Assembly (NCBI RefSeq): GCF_001434405.1
Contig: NZ_AZFT01000053.1
Span: 520,499 to 584,498, forward strand
DNA: 64,000 bases
DNA from: Ligilactobacillus apodemi DSM 16634 = JCM 16172
GTDB lineage: Bacteria > Bacillota > Bacilli > Lactobacillales > Lactobacillaceae
Direction: 5' to 3'
Part shown: positions 8,743 to 18,496 of the stretch, piece by piece
Layout: the number at the start of each line of letters is the position of its first letter
Numbering within the stretch: the stretch's first letter is position 1
Translations under genes and position numbers: made by a program
Notes under the pieces: generated by a model
Databases searched by the model: none
Seen by the model: the letters and a program-made list of their open reading frames with translations, nothing else
What the model was told of the DNA's origin: nothing

Positions 8743-10200
8743 GTGAAAAAGAGAAAATGGTTCAAAAAAGCCGAGCTTAAAAAAAAGCTCACGCAAAAAA
8801 AGTTTAGTTGGCTTACGCTGCTTGTGACGATTTTGTGTACTGTAGTTGTTTCTGGTGGTAGTGTCTTTTTAGTAATGAATCACCAGATGAACGCTTTAAA
8901 ACAAGCTAATCAAGCAATGGGCAAGATCAGCACGGTCTATAATGCATTATATAATAATTACTACAAGAGCTTGAGTAAAACAAAATTAGTCGAAGGTGCA
9001 ATCAATGGGATGATCGAATCTTTAGGTGATCCCTATACCGAATATATGAATGCGACCGAAACGCAAGAGTTAAATGATTCGATCTCTGGTAGTTTTGGTG
9101 GGATCGGTGCGCAAGTTCAAAAGAGCGGTAATGAGATCAAGATCATTGCGGCTATTAGTGGAACCCCAGCAGCCAAAGCCGGCTTAAAAGCTAATGATGT
9201 GATCGTCAAGATCAATGGTAAATCAATATCAGGTTATTCATTAAATAAAGCTGTCTCCTTGATGCGTGGTAAGATCGGAACTAAAGTCACACTTACGATC
9301 AAACGTGATGGCTCAACCTTTACTAAGACCTTAACGCGAGCTGAGATTCCGGTTACGACTGTTGAAGGTAGTTTGGCTAAAGAGGATAAAAAAGTTGGTT
9401 ATATAGTCGTTTCATCGTTCTCTGAAAATACAGCTAAAGAATTCAAACAAACGATCAAGAAATTACGCAAAAAAGGGGCAACCTCATTTATTATTGATGT
9501 TCGTAATAACCCTGGTGGCCTGTTAGATCAAGCTTTAGCTATGTCATCGATGTTCTTGAAGAATGGTAAGACGATCGTACAAGTCGTTGGGCGTGATGGT
9601 AAACCAACTGTCTATAAAGCAAGCAACGAACTAGATGATAATTTTAAAGTCACGGAAAAAACAGTGGTCTTGATGAATGGTAGTTCAGCAAGCGCATCTG
9701 AGATCTTTGCAGCTGCTTTGAAACAATCAGCTAATGTTACTTTAGTCGGAACTAAATCATACGGTAAAGGTACTGTCCAAAACACCTTACCATTTACTGA
9801 TAATACGCAGTTGAAATTAACGATCGCTAAGTGGTTGACCCCTAACGGAACTTGGATCCATAGTAAGGGCCTGTCACCTGATGTCAAGGCTGATTACCCT
9901 TCAGTAGCTTATCTACCAGCAATCAGCACCAAGAAGACCTATAGCGAAGGCCAAAATTCTAAACAAATCAAGAATCTTCAAAAGATGTTGATCTATTTAG
10001 GTTATGATCTAAGCGAAAAAACTGGTTACTTTGGTGATCAGACTAAGAGTGTTATTGAACAATATCAAACCGATAATAATTTAACGGTCACTGGCACGGC
10101 AAATAAAGAAACCGTCGAAAGTATCGAAAAACAAGTAGCTAAGAAGGTTTCTAAGTCCGATAATGCGTATAAGAAAGCCTTAGAACAATTACAAAAATAA
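8743..10200 (+). CDS. S41 carboxyl-terminal processing protease (CtpA/CtpB type)
   Basis: An exported serine protease anchored by an N-terminal helix (about residues 25-47). The order of domains is an N-terminal helical region, a PDZ domain (about 100-190, GSFGGIGAQVQ and GLKANDVIVKING), an S41 catalytic core, and a C-terminal peptidoglycan-binding repeat (from about 400, QIKNLQKMLIYLGYD). The nucleophile is the serine at about 317 in SSASASE. Lys342 in YGKGTVQ and Gln346 keep the spacing of the CtpB Ser-Lys-Gln triad. The start is GTG 8743, with GAGGTGG inside the end of yozE. A strong terminator follows. Confidence 0.93.
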   Translation: MKKRKWFKKAELKKKLTQKKFSWLTLLVTILCTVVVSGGSVFLVMNHQMNALKQANQAMGKISTVYNALYNNYYKSLSKTKLVEGAINGMIESLGDPYTEYMNATETQELNDSISGSFGGIGAQVQKSGNEIKIIAAISGTPAAKAGLKANDVIVKINGKSISGYSLNKAVSLMRGKIGTKVTLTIKRDGSTFTKTLTRAEIPVTTVEGSLAKEDKKVGYIVVSSFSENTAKEFKQTIKKLRKKGATSFIIDVRNNPGGLLDQALAMSSMFLKNGKTIVQVVGRDGKPTVYKASNELDDNFKVTEKTVVLMNGSSASASEIFAAALKQSANVTLVGTKSYGKGTVQNTLPFTDNTQLKLTIAKWLTPNGTWIHSKGLSPDVKADYPSVAYLPAISTKKTYSEGQNSKQIKNLQKMLIYLGYDLSEKTGYFGDQTKSVIEQYQTDNNLTVTGTANKETVESIEKQVAKKVSKSDNAYKKALEQLQK

Positions 10201-10207
10201 CTTTAAG

Positions 10208-10239
10208 CGCTAGTAGCAAATTGTTACTAGCGTTTTTTT
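10208..10239 (+). terminator. Terminator after the S41 protease gene
   Basis: CGCTAGTA (10208-10215) pairs with TACTAGCG (10225-10232), followed by seven T. Confidence 0.9.
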
Positions 10240-10261
10240 ATGTTTCAAAATGCTTGAACAG

Positions 10262-10287
10262 ACATCTAGGTGCATCAGATGTATAAT
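10262..10287 (+). promoter_or_regulatory. Probable lepB promoter with overlapping inverted repeat
   Basis: TATAAT at 10282-10287 lies 46 bp before the lepB start. The inverted repeat ACATCT / AGATGT (10262-10267, 10277-10282) reaches into the -10, which would suit an operator. No convincing -35 is seen at normal spacing. Confidence 0.4.
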
Positions 10288-10332
10288 GGAATAGATATAT
10301 CATTCTGAGTAAAATGGCTAAAAGGAAATAAC

Positions 10333-10860
10333 ATGAATTTAAATAGTCTAAAAATGCTAATGAGAAATTGGTTTTGGCCATTATTGTTAGCTTTTAGTGT
10401 CGCTCTTTTTATTCGCGGCTTTTTAATAACTCCTTTAGAGATCACAGGAAATTCGATGGCACCAACGATCCATAATAAAGATCAGGTTTTGATCAGACAC
10501 TATGGTACGATCAAGCGTTTTGAAATCGTAACGTTCAAATTACCTAATGGAAAAACGTATATTAAACGTGTCATTGGTCTGCCAGGCGATAAGATCGAAT
10601 ATAAAAATAGTATACTGTATGTTAATCAAAAAAAAGTCCCTGAATCTTTTTACAAACAAGGGTATACGCCTGATACAGCTGATTTTTCGCTTACCGATTT
10701 TAGCACACTGACAAAAGTCCCAGCTAAAAATTATTTTGTCTTAGGCGACAATCGCCGAATCAGTGAAGACTCACGTACATTAGGGATGATCAAAGAAGAG
10801 TGGATCCAAGGACGAGCTTTAATGATTTATTGGCCCTTACGAGACTTTAAAGTGCTTTAA
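10333..10860 (+). CDS. lepB: Signal peptidase I (first copy)
   Basis: Cleaves signal peptides at the outer face of the membrane. One N-terminal membrane helix (about residues 12-33) is followed by the S26 blocks: GNSMAPT with nucleophile Ser41, YIKRVIGLPGDK with general base Lys78, and VLGDNRRISEDSR. The length of 175 is normal for Gram-positive SipS-type enzymes. A second homologue is at 32312-32896 and differs clearly in sequence. The gene stands alone: a terminator lies upstream, and a decayed ABC transporter cluster starts directly after its stop codon. Confidence 0.93.
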   Translation: MNLNSLKMLMRNWFWPLLLAFSVALFIRGFLITPLEITGNSMAPTIHNKDQVLIRHYGTIKRFEIVTFKLPNGKTYIKRVIGLPGDKIEYKNSILYVNQKKVPESFYKQGYTPDTADFSLTDFSTLTKVPAKNYFVLGDNRRISEDSRTLGMIKEEWIQGRALMIYWPLRDFKVL

Positions 10861-10864
10861 GTAA

Positions 10865-11485
10865 ACTAAATTTTATATTCCTGTTTTTATTGCTGTACAA
10901 ATTATTCTTTCTTTTGCGGTGATTTATGGTTTTTTGTTTATTACTAATGCAAGTGATACTGTTTCTCGATCATATCTTTGTACAGGTGCAATAGCTATTA
11001 ATATCATTGCCGTTACTTGTGTATTAGCGCCACAAATTATTAGTGAAGCCAAGCAAAATGGAATTTATGATTATCAAAAAACTTTACCTGTTTCAAGAGT
11101 AGGGATACTATTATCAGATTTATTGATTTGGGGATTATTATGCTTACCAGGTATAATATCTAGCTTACTTATCAGTAAATTTGGGTTTGATTTAAATATT
11201 TCTTTTAGTATTATGTCACTACTTTCAGTTCTTTTGATCGTCTTTTCATTACTTTCTGTTGGATTTGCAATTGCCTATATTCTCCCAGCAAATATCGTTT
11301 CTTTAGTAACACAATTAATTATGATTGGTGGATTATTATTTTCACCAATTATTTATTCAGCAGATCGACTCCCTATTTGGACAGGAAATCTTTATCGTTA
11401 TCTCCCATTTGTGCCTTCAAGTCAGATAATTCGTGCATCTCTTTTTTCATTGGAAACAATTAGCATACAACAATATCAAATTTGA
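10865..11485 (+). pseudogene. ABC-2 type permease remnant (N terminus missing)
   Basis: An open frame from just after a TAA at 10862-10864 to a TGA at 11485 encodes about 206 residues with six hydrophobic segments. It includes LPVSRVGILLSDLLIWG and a loop typical of ABC-2 permeases. The sequence begins abruptly one codon after the lepB stop, with no start codon or ribosome binding site, so the first part of the gene appears deleted. The next frame, an ATPase remnant, overlaps its last codon. The gene, together with the next three, looks like the decayed remains of an export or bacteriocin-immunity transporter. Confidence 0.7.
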
Positions 11486-11743
11486 CAAAAGTAACTAGAA
11501 ATAAAACTCTATTAAAAGATATAAATCTCTCTTTGCAAACTAAACAGATTTATGGTCTGATTGGAGAAAGGTGAGCTTGTTATTCTTTCAAGTCATTCCT
11601 TTGGAGAATTAGAAAGTGTGGTTGACCAGCTTATCATGATTCAAAATGGAGAAATAGTTGCACAGTCAAGCATCCAAACTATGAAACAACAAGGTTTTAA
11701 AAAGTTAGATGATTTTTATAAACAAAATAAAGGGGGAATGTAA
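11482..11743 (+). pseudogene. ABC transporter ATPase with internal deletion
   Basis: Two fragments of one ATPase lie side by side. The first (11482-11571) ends TKQIYGLIGE, exactly where Walker A should begin. The second (from about 11565 in another frame, to the stop at 11743) starts GELVILSSHSFGELE, the region of the H-loop after Walker B. About 140 codons holding Walker A, the Q-loop, the signature and Walker B are missing, and the join is out of frame. It cannot encode a working ATPase. The following permease starts 1 bp after the stop. Confidence 0.8.
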
Positions 11744-12459
11744 TATGGTAAGCTCTATCACTTATGAATTAAAAAAACAAACTGCTTATTTTAAAGGAAT
11801 ATTGCTAGCAAATACACTTATTAACGCTGTTTCTCTCATATTTTTTAGTTTAGTTGGTAAATTTGATACCTCTACAGAAGCTAATTCCATTTTAAAAGAT
11901 CCACTTGGTGTGGTGGCCTTATCGATTACCGTAACAATTTCTATTGCAATTATTTATGGAGTACTAATTTTCAATCGATTACTATTGAAAGAATATATTA
12001 AAAACTCCAGAGAAATCACTTACCTTTTTCCTGGAGGACGTTCACAAATATTTATAAGTAAATTATATGCCTTATGCATTCACTTTGCTCTCAGCTTATT
12101 TCCCGTGTTATTGTTTATAAATATTATATTTTACTATTCTGCTCAATTGCTTGACTTTAAAACTGCTAGTTTTTTTTAAAGTGGTGTGTATTGTAGTATT
12201 TTCAACTCTATTTTCATTAACACTAGCTCTAATTTCAACATTTGTCGGTCAACTATACCAGTCAACCAATACTTCAATTATCGCTGCTATCATTGTCGTT
12301 GCAATTCTGGGTAATTTTTTAGCTAATTTGTATCAGATAAATAATATCATTATTATTTTGCTTTCAATGATTGTGTTGGTATTTATTATAATTTTGCTGA
12401 AGAGTTTAGCAAACAGGGTACAAAAAGACGATATTATTGAAGAAAACATGAAGAAATGA
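11744..12459 (+). pseudogene. ABC transporter permease, frameshifted in a T-run
   Basis: Starts ATG 11744 behind AAAGGGGGAATG. The frame is open to 12179 (ending DFKTASFF) and continues in the next frame as KVVCIVVFSTLFSLTLALI to 12459. The break falls in a run of eight T at 12170-12177, where seven would join the two halves into a protein of about 238 residues with six membrane segments. The final ATGA overlaps the start of the CPBP gene. The partner ATPase is also broken, so decay is likelier than a sequencing error here, although the latter cannot be excluded. Confidence 0.75.
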
Positions 12460-13285
12460 GAAACAAAAAATCATTACTAGGTATTATATCAATGTTAACG
12501 TATATCAGTATCCTTAAGATATTAAGTGGACTAATTTATTCCATTTTATTTAGTAATTTTAGGACAAGTTTAGTTGATATTATTTATTTTCAATATTCAA
12601 ATCTTCTTGTTGTTTCATTGCTTTGGATACTATACTACAGATTTGAGACATATAAGTATAAAAAATTTTTTCGAATAGTTATTAGCTATCTTATTGGGAT
12701 GATTATAGGCACCATAGTATTTTTTATTAGGCTAATTTTTATTTTAAATGTTTCAAGCTTTATGATTTATAATTCAAATTTAAATAAAGAAATTGCGTTA
12801 ATTTTATTACTATTAGCAGTAGGTTTTATATTCAGAGTATAGCGGAAGAGTTATTATTTAGAGGATGTGTTTTTGATAATTTACTAGGTAGCTTTACGTT
12901 AACTAAAAGTTGTTTTATTCAAGCAATTATTTTTTCATTTGTCCATCTCTTAAATGGTAGCGCTTCAGTTATTTTGTTTTTGACACTTATATTTTTTGGA
13001 TTACTGATGGTTTTGTTTAGAATAATAGTGAATAATCTCTTCCTTAGTAGTGGATTTCATTTTGTTTGGAACTGTTTACCGTCATTACTTTTAGGGATTA
13101 ATGTAAGTGGCATTGAAATACCGTTTAGTATTTTCAAATTAAGAATATCTGGTCATGAATTCTATACCGGCGGAGACTTTGGAATAGAGGGTAGTTTAAT
13201 AGTATTGTTAATTTTCATTTTTTTAACTGTATCAATTTATACTCGATATCGAAAAAATATATCTTATTATTATAAAAAATTTTAA
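12456..13285 (+). pseudogene. CPBP family intramembrane protease (Abi/CAAX type), frameshifted
   Basis: The first frame, from ATG 12456, ends at 12842 (VGFIFRV). The next frame continues with IAEELLFRG, the glutamate pair (EE plus R) that defines CPBP/Abi proteases, then FSFVHLLNG and HFVWNCLPS, carrying the metal-binding histidines. One missing base near 12831-12835 (TATTCAG for an expected TATTTCAG) explains the break. Rejoined, it would be about 276 residues with seven or eight membrane segments. In lactic acid bacteria, CPBP proteins often sit in bacteriocin loci as immunity proteins, which fits the neighbouring ABC remnants. Confidence 0.8.
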
Positions 13286-13314
13286 AGAGAGGATACTTAA
13301 TGTCCTCTTTTTAC
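13284..13314 (+). terminator. Terminator after the CPBP remnant
   Basis: AAAGAGAGGA and TCCTCTTTTT form a short stem with a 3' T-run at the end of the decayed cluster. Confidence 0.65.
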
Positions 13315-13604
13315 TTTTCAACTTTGAAATCCTTTGTTAATTAGGATCAATAAAATAAAGAAGTTACAGACTTTACTATAAAGTTTGAAATTTTTACGCT
13401 GAAAGCAAAAGAGAGCGGTAAAGTGGCAGGAATCATGCTATAATTGAAAACAGTTGATATTTCTAGTTAAACAATACATGCTAAAAACCATAATTTATTT
13501 GAATAAGATACAATATTACATAATTTTTATTATTAAATTTTGGCACCTACTTGAGGAATTAGCAAAATACAATTTAAAAACTTATTATGAAAGGACTTGA
13601 TAAA
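13315..13604 (+). promoter_or_regulatory. 290-bp leader of rbgA with extended -10
   Basis: No gene is seen here. TGCTATAAT at 13436-13444 is an extended -10 sequence without a clear -35; the start codon follows 160 bp later. The stretch after it is very AT-rich, with no stable hairpin that I can identify. The ribosome binding site GAAAGGA is at 13589-13595. Confidence 0.4.
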
Positions 13605-14459
13605 ATGGCAATTATTCAATGGTTTCCTGGGCATATGGCCAAAGCCTTGCGTCAGGTCAAAGAAAATTTAAAATTAGTCGATATTGTTTTAGAGTTGGTC
13701 GACGCACGCTTACCTGAATCTTCTCGAAATCCACAATTAAAAGATCTTTTAGAAGATAAGCCAAGCATTGTCGTCCTAACAAAAATGGATTTAGCCGATC
13801 CAAAAGAAACGCGGAAATGGATCGAATACTACGAAAGTATGGGACAACCAGCTGTTGCGATCAACAGCGTCCAAGGTTCGCTAAAAGTTATTGATAAAAA
13901 AATAAAAGAAGTACTAGCTGAGAAGTTAGCAAATAAAAAAGCTCGTGGGATCTTATCACAGCGCATCAAAGTTATGTGTATCGGCATCCCTAATGTTGGC
14001 AAATCAACCTTATTAAACCACCTTGTTAAGAAAAATGTTGCTCAAGTCGGTAACCGCCCAGGGGTAACTAAATCACAACAATGGTTAAAAGCTGGTAAAG
14101 ATCTGCAACTTTTAGACACACCGGGTATCTTGTGGCCTAAATTTGAAGATCCGATCGTCGGTAAAAAGCTAGCCTTAACTGGTGCCATCAAAGATACACT
14201 ATATGCTAAAGACGATGTTGCGTTATATGAAATCGAAGAATTTAACGCCAAAAATCCACAAGCTTTGATCGAACGCTATAAGTTGACGCCAGAAACTTTA
14301 GAGCTTCCCACAGTTGAAGTTCTATTAGAGATAACTAAAAAACTTGGCTTTAGAGACGATTACGACCGTGCAAGTGAACGCTTGATCTTTGATTGTCGTA
14401 AGGGGAAGCTAGGGCGTTATACGCTAGATAGCGTTCCTAAAGACCCGGCTAAAGTTTAA
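13605..14459 (+). CDS. rbgA: Ribosome biogenesis GTPase RbgA/YlqF
   Basis: A circularly permuted GTPase needed for late 50S subunit assembly. The motif order is characteristic: G4 LTKMD near residue 60, then G1 GIPNVGKST near 125, then G3 DTPG near 172. A C-terminal RNA-binding region follows. ATG 13605 is chosen over an in-frame ATG at 13587 because GAAAGGA lies between them; the encoded start MAIIQWFPGHMAKA is the usual one. Length is 284, as in the family. rnhB follows 70 bp downstream, as in Bacillus (ylqF-rnhB). Confidence 0.95.
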   Translation: MAIIQWFPGHMAKALRQVKENLKLVDIVLELVDARLPESSRNPQLKDLLEDKPSIVVLTKMDLADPKETRKWIEYYESMGQPAVAINSVQGSLKVIDKKIKEVLAEKLANKKARGILSQRIKVMCIGIPNVGKSTLLNHLVKKNVAQVGNRPGVTKSQQWLKAGKDLQLLDTPGILWPKFEDPIVGKKLALTGAIKDTLYAKDDVALYEIEEFNAKNPQALIERYKLTPETLELPTVEVLLEITKKLGFRDDYDRASERLIFDCRKGKLGRYTLDSVPKDPAKV

Positions 14460-14529
14460 ATACAGATAATCTAAGAGGGACTTGCAATTAGGCACGCCCC
14501 TCTTAATTGTTAAGAGAGGAGCCAATACA

Positions 14530-15294
14530 ATGGCACAAACGATCGCACAGATCAAAGAAATTCTAAAAAATTCGCCCACCAAAGAACAATTAGCCACTTT
14601 AAAATCTGATCCACGCAAAGGTGTCCAAGCTGCGTTAGCTTCTTTTTATCGCAAACAAGAAAAACTTGCCTTAAAAAAGCAAGAATTTGCTAAAAGATTA
14701 CAATTAGAACGCCAATTGTGGGATGATGGCTTAGAATATGTAGCTGGAATCGATGAAGTCGGGCGGGGACCATTAGCTGGGCCAGTTGTCAGTGCGGCTG
14801 TTATTTTACCGCATGACTTTGCTTTGATTGATGTCAATGATTCAAAACAATTATCAGAAAAAAAGCGTGAGGCTTTATACGGTCAGATCCTTGAGCAAGC
14901 AGTAGGGGTTGCGATCGGTGTAGCTGATAATAATGTGATTGATCAAGAAAATATTTATCAAGCCACGCGCATCGCGATGAAAGAAGCGGTTGAAGCTTTA
15001 CCTTACAAGCCCCAACACTTATTGATCGATGCAATGCAGATCGATACTTCGATCCCGCAAACTAAGTTGATCAAAGGGGATGCTAAGTCGGCTTCGATCT
15101 CTGCTGCAAGTATTGTGGCTAAGGTAAATCGTGATCATTTAATGAAATTTTATGATAAGTGCTACCCTGGATATGACCTTGCTAGTAATGCTGGCTACGG
15201 AACAAAAAATCATTTAGCTGGTCTTAAAAAATTAGGTGCATCCCCGATTCATCGAAAAACTTTTGAACCGGTCATGCATTATTTAAACAAATAA
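14530..15294 (+). CDS. rnhB: Ribonuclease HII
   Basis: Removes ribonucleotides from DNA and RNA-DNA hybrids. [13 protein letters not shown] gives the catalytic Asp75-Glu76, and LLIDAMQI and [17 protein letters not shown] carry the remaining acidic and binding residues. An N-terminal extension of about 65 residues is typical of Gram-positive RNase HII. The ATG at 14530 follows GAGAGGAG; a TTG at 14482 is too far upstream. An imperfect AAGAGGG/CCCTCTT hairpin lies between rbgA and this gene (14472-14506). Confidence 0.95.
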   Translation: MAQTIAQIKEILKNSPTKEQLATLKSDPRKGVQAALASFYRKQEKLALKKQEFAKRLQLERQLWDDGLEYVAGIDEVGRGPLAGPVVSAAVILPHDFALIDVNDSKQLSEKKREALYGQILEQAVGVAIGVADNNVIDQENIYQATRIAMKEAVEALPYKPQHLLIDAMQIDTSIPQTKLIKGDAKSASISAASIVAKVNRDHLMKFYDKCYPGYDLASNAGYGTKNHLAGLKKLGASPIHRKTFEPVMHYLNK

Positions 15295-15336
15295 AACACT
15301 TTTTTGCGTATTTATATAGCAAGAGGTGTTTTTAAC

Positions 15337-16200
15337 ATGAACGAATTAGACTACTTTTTATTAAAGCTACATTTATGTGGGTTAGATCTTAAAAATGAAC
15401 TGTTATTAGCTGAGTATTTAACAAAATTTAAGCATTGTCCGAGCAAAGCGGAATTTTTTGAGCTTTTATCTCTCAGTAAGAGTCGAATCGAAAAGCTATT
15501 TGATGCTTTACAATCACGTGAACTCGCACAAAAACTCAAGTATAATCTCGCACTAAGTAATGTTTTAACGATCCTAGATGCGCGTTATCCGCAAAATTTA
15601 CGTGAGATCTATCAGCCACCAGTTGTATTATTTTATCGAGGTGATATTGGACTGCTTGAAAGTGCTAAAAAGCTCGGAATCGTTGGCTCAAGACAATGTA
15701 GTACTTATGCAACCCGTGTTTTGACCGAACTATTACCACAAGTGCTCACTCACAAGCTTACTTTAGTCAGCGGTTTAGCTAAAAGTGTTGACGGAATGGT
15801 GCACCAAATCACCTTGCAACATGGCGGACAGACTATTGCTGTTATTGGAAATGGCTTAAATATTTGTTATCCCCGCTGTAACTTAGAATTACAACACGAA
15901 TTAGAAACTTCAGGATTGATTTTGAGCGAGTATGCACTTGATGTTGCGCCTTTAAAATACCATTTTCCATTGCGTAATCGAATCATCGCAGGATTATCGC
16001 AAAGTGTTTTTGTAGTTGAAGCACGACATAAGAGTGGCAGTTTGATTACAGCTAACCTTGCACTGCAAGAAAATCGCAATGTTTTAGCCTTACCAGGGCG
16101 GATTACTGATCCTTTATCACAGGGATGTAACGAGCTGATCTTGGCTGGGGCTAAACCTGTTTTGGCTAGCACAGATATCTTAGAAGAGTTCAATTATTAA
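15337..16200 (+). CDS. dprA: DNA processing protein DprA (Smf)
   Basis: Loads RecA on incoming single-stranded DNA during natural transformation. The Rossmann-like core is present: GIVGSRQCSTYA near residue 110, SGLAKSVDGMVHQ, IAVIGNGL, YPRCN, and a C-terminal NVLALPGRITDPLSQGCN. The length of 287 matches lactobacillar DprA. The start ATG 15337 follows AAGAGGTG; a TTG at 15304 lies before that site. The order rnhB-dprA-topA is the same as in Bacillus and other lactobacilli. Presence of DprA does not by itself show competence. Confidence 0.95.
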   Translation: MNELDYFLLKLHLCGLDLKNELLLAEYLTKFKHCPSKAEFFELLSLSKSRIEKLFDALQSRELAQKLKYNLALSNVLTILDARYPQNLREIYQPPVVLFYRGDIGLLESAKKLGIVGSRQCSTYATRVLTELLPQVLTHKLTLVSGLAKSVDGMVHQITLQHGGQTIAVIGNGLNICYPRCNLELQHELETSGLILSEYALDVAPLKYHFPLRNRIIAGLSQSVFVVEARHKSGSLITANLALQENRNVLALPGRITDPLSQGCNELILAGAKPVLASTDILEEFNY

Positions 16201-16236
16201 CTCACTTACCGTTTAAAGATTGAGTAGTCTTATAAG

Positions 16237-16245
16237 TGCTATAAT
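16237..16245 (+). promoter_or_regulatory. Candidate topA promoter
   Basis: TGCTATAAT at 16237-16245 forms an extended -10. A perfect TTGACA at 16255-16260 lies just downstream but has only a weak -10 (ATAACA) at 17 bp. Either or both may drive topA. Confidence 0.4.
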
Positions 16246-16364
16246 ATAAAGCGCTTGACAAAGTACGTTTAAATAGCATAACATGAGTTACGATTTTATG
16301 ACGATCTTGTTATCGTTTTGAATTATCTACTTTATATAAATACTAAATCAAGGGAGTTGTTGGT

Positions 16365-18479
16365 ATGCCTAGGTCTACAGGGACTGCCACTAAGAAAAAA
16401 ACAACGAAACGAAAAGTTAAAAAGAATTTGGTGATCGTGGAATCACCTTCAAAAGCTAAAACAATTGAGAAATACTTAGGTTCTCGTTATAAAGTTATGG
16501 CTAGTTTAGGTCATATTCGGGATCTACCTAAAAGTAAAATGGGAGTTGATGTTGAAAACAACTATGAGCCCCATTACATCTCCATTCGTGGTAAAGGTGA
16601 TGTGATCAAAGAATTACGTAAAGAAGCTAAAAAAGCCAATCACGTTTACCTTGCAGCCGATCCGGACCGTGAAGGAGAAGCAATTGCTTGGCATTTATCT
16701 TATCTATTGGGTCTAGATCCTAAAGATAAAAATCGCGTGGTCTTTAATGAGATTACTAAAGATGCCGTTAAAAATGCATTCAAGAATCCACGTGCGATCG
16801 ATATGAATTTAGTTGATGCTCAACAAGCTAGACGCGTCTTAGACCGCTTAGTAGGATATTCGATCTCACCTTTACTTTGGGCTAAGATCAAAAAAGGACT
16901 TTCAGCTGGACGAGTGCAGTCAATTGCGCTTAACTTGATCATTCAACGAGAAAACGAGATCAAAGATTTTGTTCCAGAAGAATATTGGACGATCGATTCT
17001 GAATTTAAAAAGGGTAGAGCAAAATTTGAAGCTAGCTTTTATGGAATCAATGGTAAGAAAAAAGCACTCAAAAATAATGAAGATGTGCAAAAGATCTTAG
17101 CTAAGATCAATACTAAACAACCTTTTAATGTTACTAAAGTTGATAAAAAAGAAAGAAAACGGATGCCACAGCCACCGTTTACAACTTCAACTTTACAACA
17201 AACCGCTAATAACACACTGAAATTCAAGACACAAAAGACTATGATGGTCGCTCAACAGCTCTATGAAGGAATCAGTTTAGGTAAAAGTGGGACGGTTGGA
17301 TTGATCACTTATATGCGTACTGACTCGACCCGAATCTCTGCGGTTGCTAAACATGAAGCCTCAACTTTTATCCATGAAGAGTTTGGGGAAGAATACGCAG
17401 CCTTAAAACCACGTAAAACTAAGCTTTCTGAAGGTGCCCAAGATGCTCACGAAGCAATTCGCCCTTCATCTGTAATGCGTACACCAAAATCAATTGAACA
17501 ATATCTCACTAAAGACCAATTAAAATTGTACACTTTGATTTGGTCACGCTTTGTTGCAAGTCAGATGACACCTGCTATCGTTGATACAATGCGTGTTGAC
17601 TTAACGCAAAATGGCGTTACTTATCGCGCAAATGGTTCAAAATTGAAATTTGATGGTTTTACTAAGGTTTACGCTGAATCTAAGCGCAAAGATAATGTCT
17701 TGCCTGAGTTAGTGGAAAATGATGAAGTTTTAATGGTCAAAAATCAACCAAACCAACACTTTACTTTACCACCAGCTCGTTACACAGAAGCTACTTTGAT
17801 CAAAACGCTTGAAGAAAATGGGGTTGGGCGTCCTTCAACTTATGCGCCAACATTAAATGTCATTCAAAAACGTTACTATGTAAAACTAGCTGCACGTAAA
17901 TTTGAACCAACTGAATTGGGTGAGATCGTTAATACGATGATCGAAGAATGTTTCCCTGATATCTTAAATGTTGATTTCACGGCTAATCTTGAAGGGCAAC
18001 TCGATGAGATCGAAGAAGGAAAACAAGAATGGGTCTCGATCATCGATGCATTCTACCAACCATTCTCAAATGAAGTTAAAGAAGCTTCAGAAAAATTAGC
18101 CAAAGTCACGATCAAAGATGAACCAGCTGGTTTTAACTGCGAGATCTGTGGCGCACCTATGGTCGTAAAGATGGGGCGCTATGGTAAATTTTATGCATGT
18201 AGCCGTTTCCCAGATTGTCGTAACACTCAAGCGATCATTAAACAAATTGGGGTAAAATGTCCGGTTTGTGGTCGTGGTGAAGTGGTTGAACGCAAATCAA
18301 AGAAAAACCGTGTCTTTTACGGTTGCTCACGCTATCCTGAATGTGAATTTGTTTCCTGGGATAAACCTGTAGGGCGTAATTGTCCAAAATGTGACCATTA
18401 CCTAGTTTATAAAAAGACTAAACAAGGACAACAAGTTAAGTGTCCTAATGGCGATTATGAAGAAGCTATTCAAAAATAA
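16365..18479 (+). CDS. topA: DNA topoisomerase I (type IA)
   Basis: Relaxes negative supercoils through a 5'-phosphotyrosine intermediate. A TOPRIM domain lies at the start ([30 protein letters not shown]), and the active-site tyrosine is Y316 in [12 protein letters not shown]. Three C-terminal zinc ribbons of CxxC type (CEICGAP..., CPVCGRG..., CPKCDHY...) complete the protein. At 704 residues the length is normal. The lysine-rich first 20 residues are unusual but common in lactobacilli. trmFO follows after 17 bp. Confidence 0.97.
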   Translation: MPRSTGTATKKKTTKRKVKKNLVIVESPSKAKTIEKYLGSRYKVMASLGHIRDLPKSKMGVDVENNYEPHYISIRGKGDVIKELRKEAKKANHVYLAADPDREGEAIAWHLSYLLGLDPKDKNRVVFNEITKDAVKNAFKNPRAIDMNLVDAQQARRVLDRLVGYSISPLLWAKIKKGLSAGRVQSIALNLIIQRENEIKDFVPEEYWTIDSEFKKGRAKFEASFYGINGKKKALKNNEDVQKILAKINTKQPFNVTKVDKKERKRMPQPPFTTSTLQQTANNTLKFKTQKTMMVAQQLYEGISLGKSGTVGLITYMRTDSTRISAVAKHEASTFIHEEFGEEYAALKPRKTKLSEGAQDAHEAIRPSSVMRTPKSIEQYLTKDQLKLYTLIWSRFVASQMTPAIVDTMRVDLTQNGVTYRANGSKLKFDGFTKVYAESKRKDNVLPELVENDEVLMVKNQPNQHFTLPPARYTEATLIKTLEENGVGRPSTYAPTLNVIQKRYYVKLAARKFEPTELGEIVNTMIEECFPDILNVDFTANLEGQLDEIEEGKQEWVSIIDAFYQPFSNEVKEASEKLAKVTIKDEPAGFNCEICGAPMVVKMGRYGKFYACSRFPDCRNTQAIIKQIGVKCPVCGRGEVVERKSKKNRVFYGCSRYPECEFVSWDKPVGRNCPKCDHYLVYKKTKQGQQVKCPNGDYEEAIQK

Positions 18480-18496
18480 GAATTAAGGAGTTTTAA

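Noticed and set aside
15290-15336. Hairpin hiding the dprA ribosome binding site
   Set aside because: AAAACAC...GTGTTTT pairing exists but is interrupted and weak; not enough to call a regulatory element.
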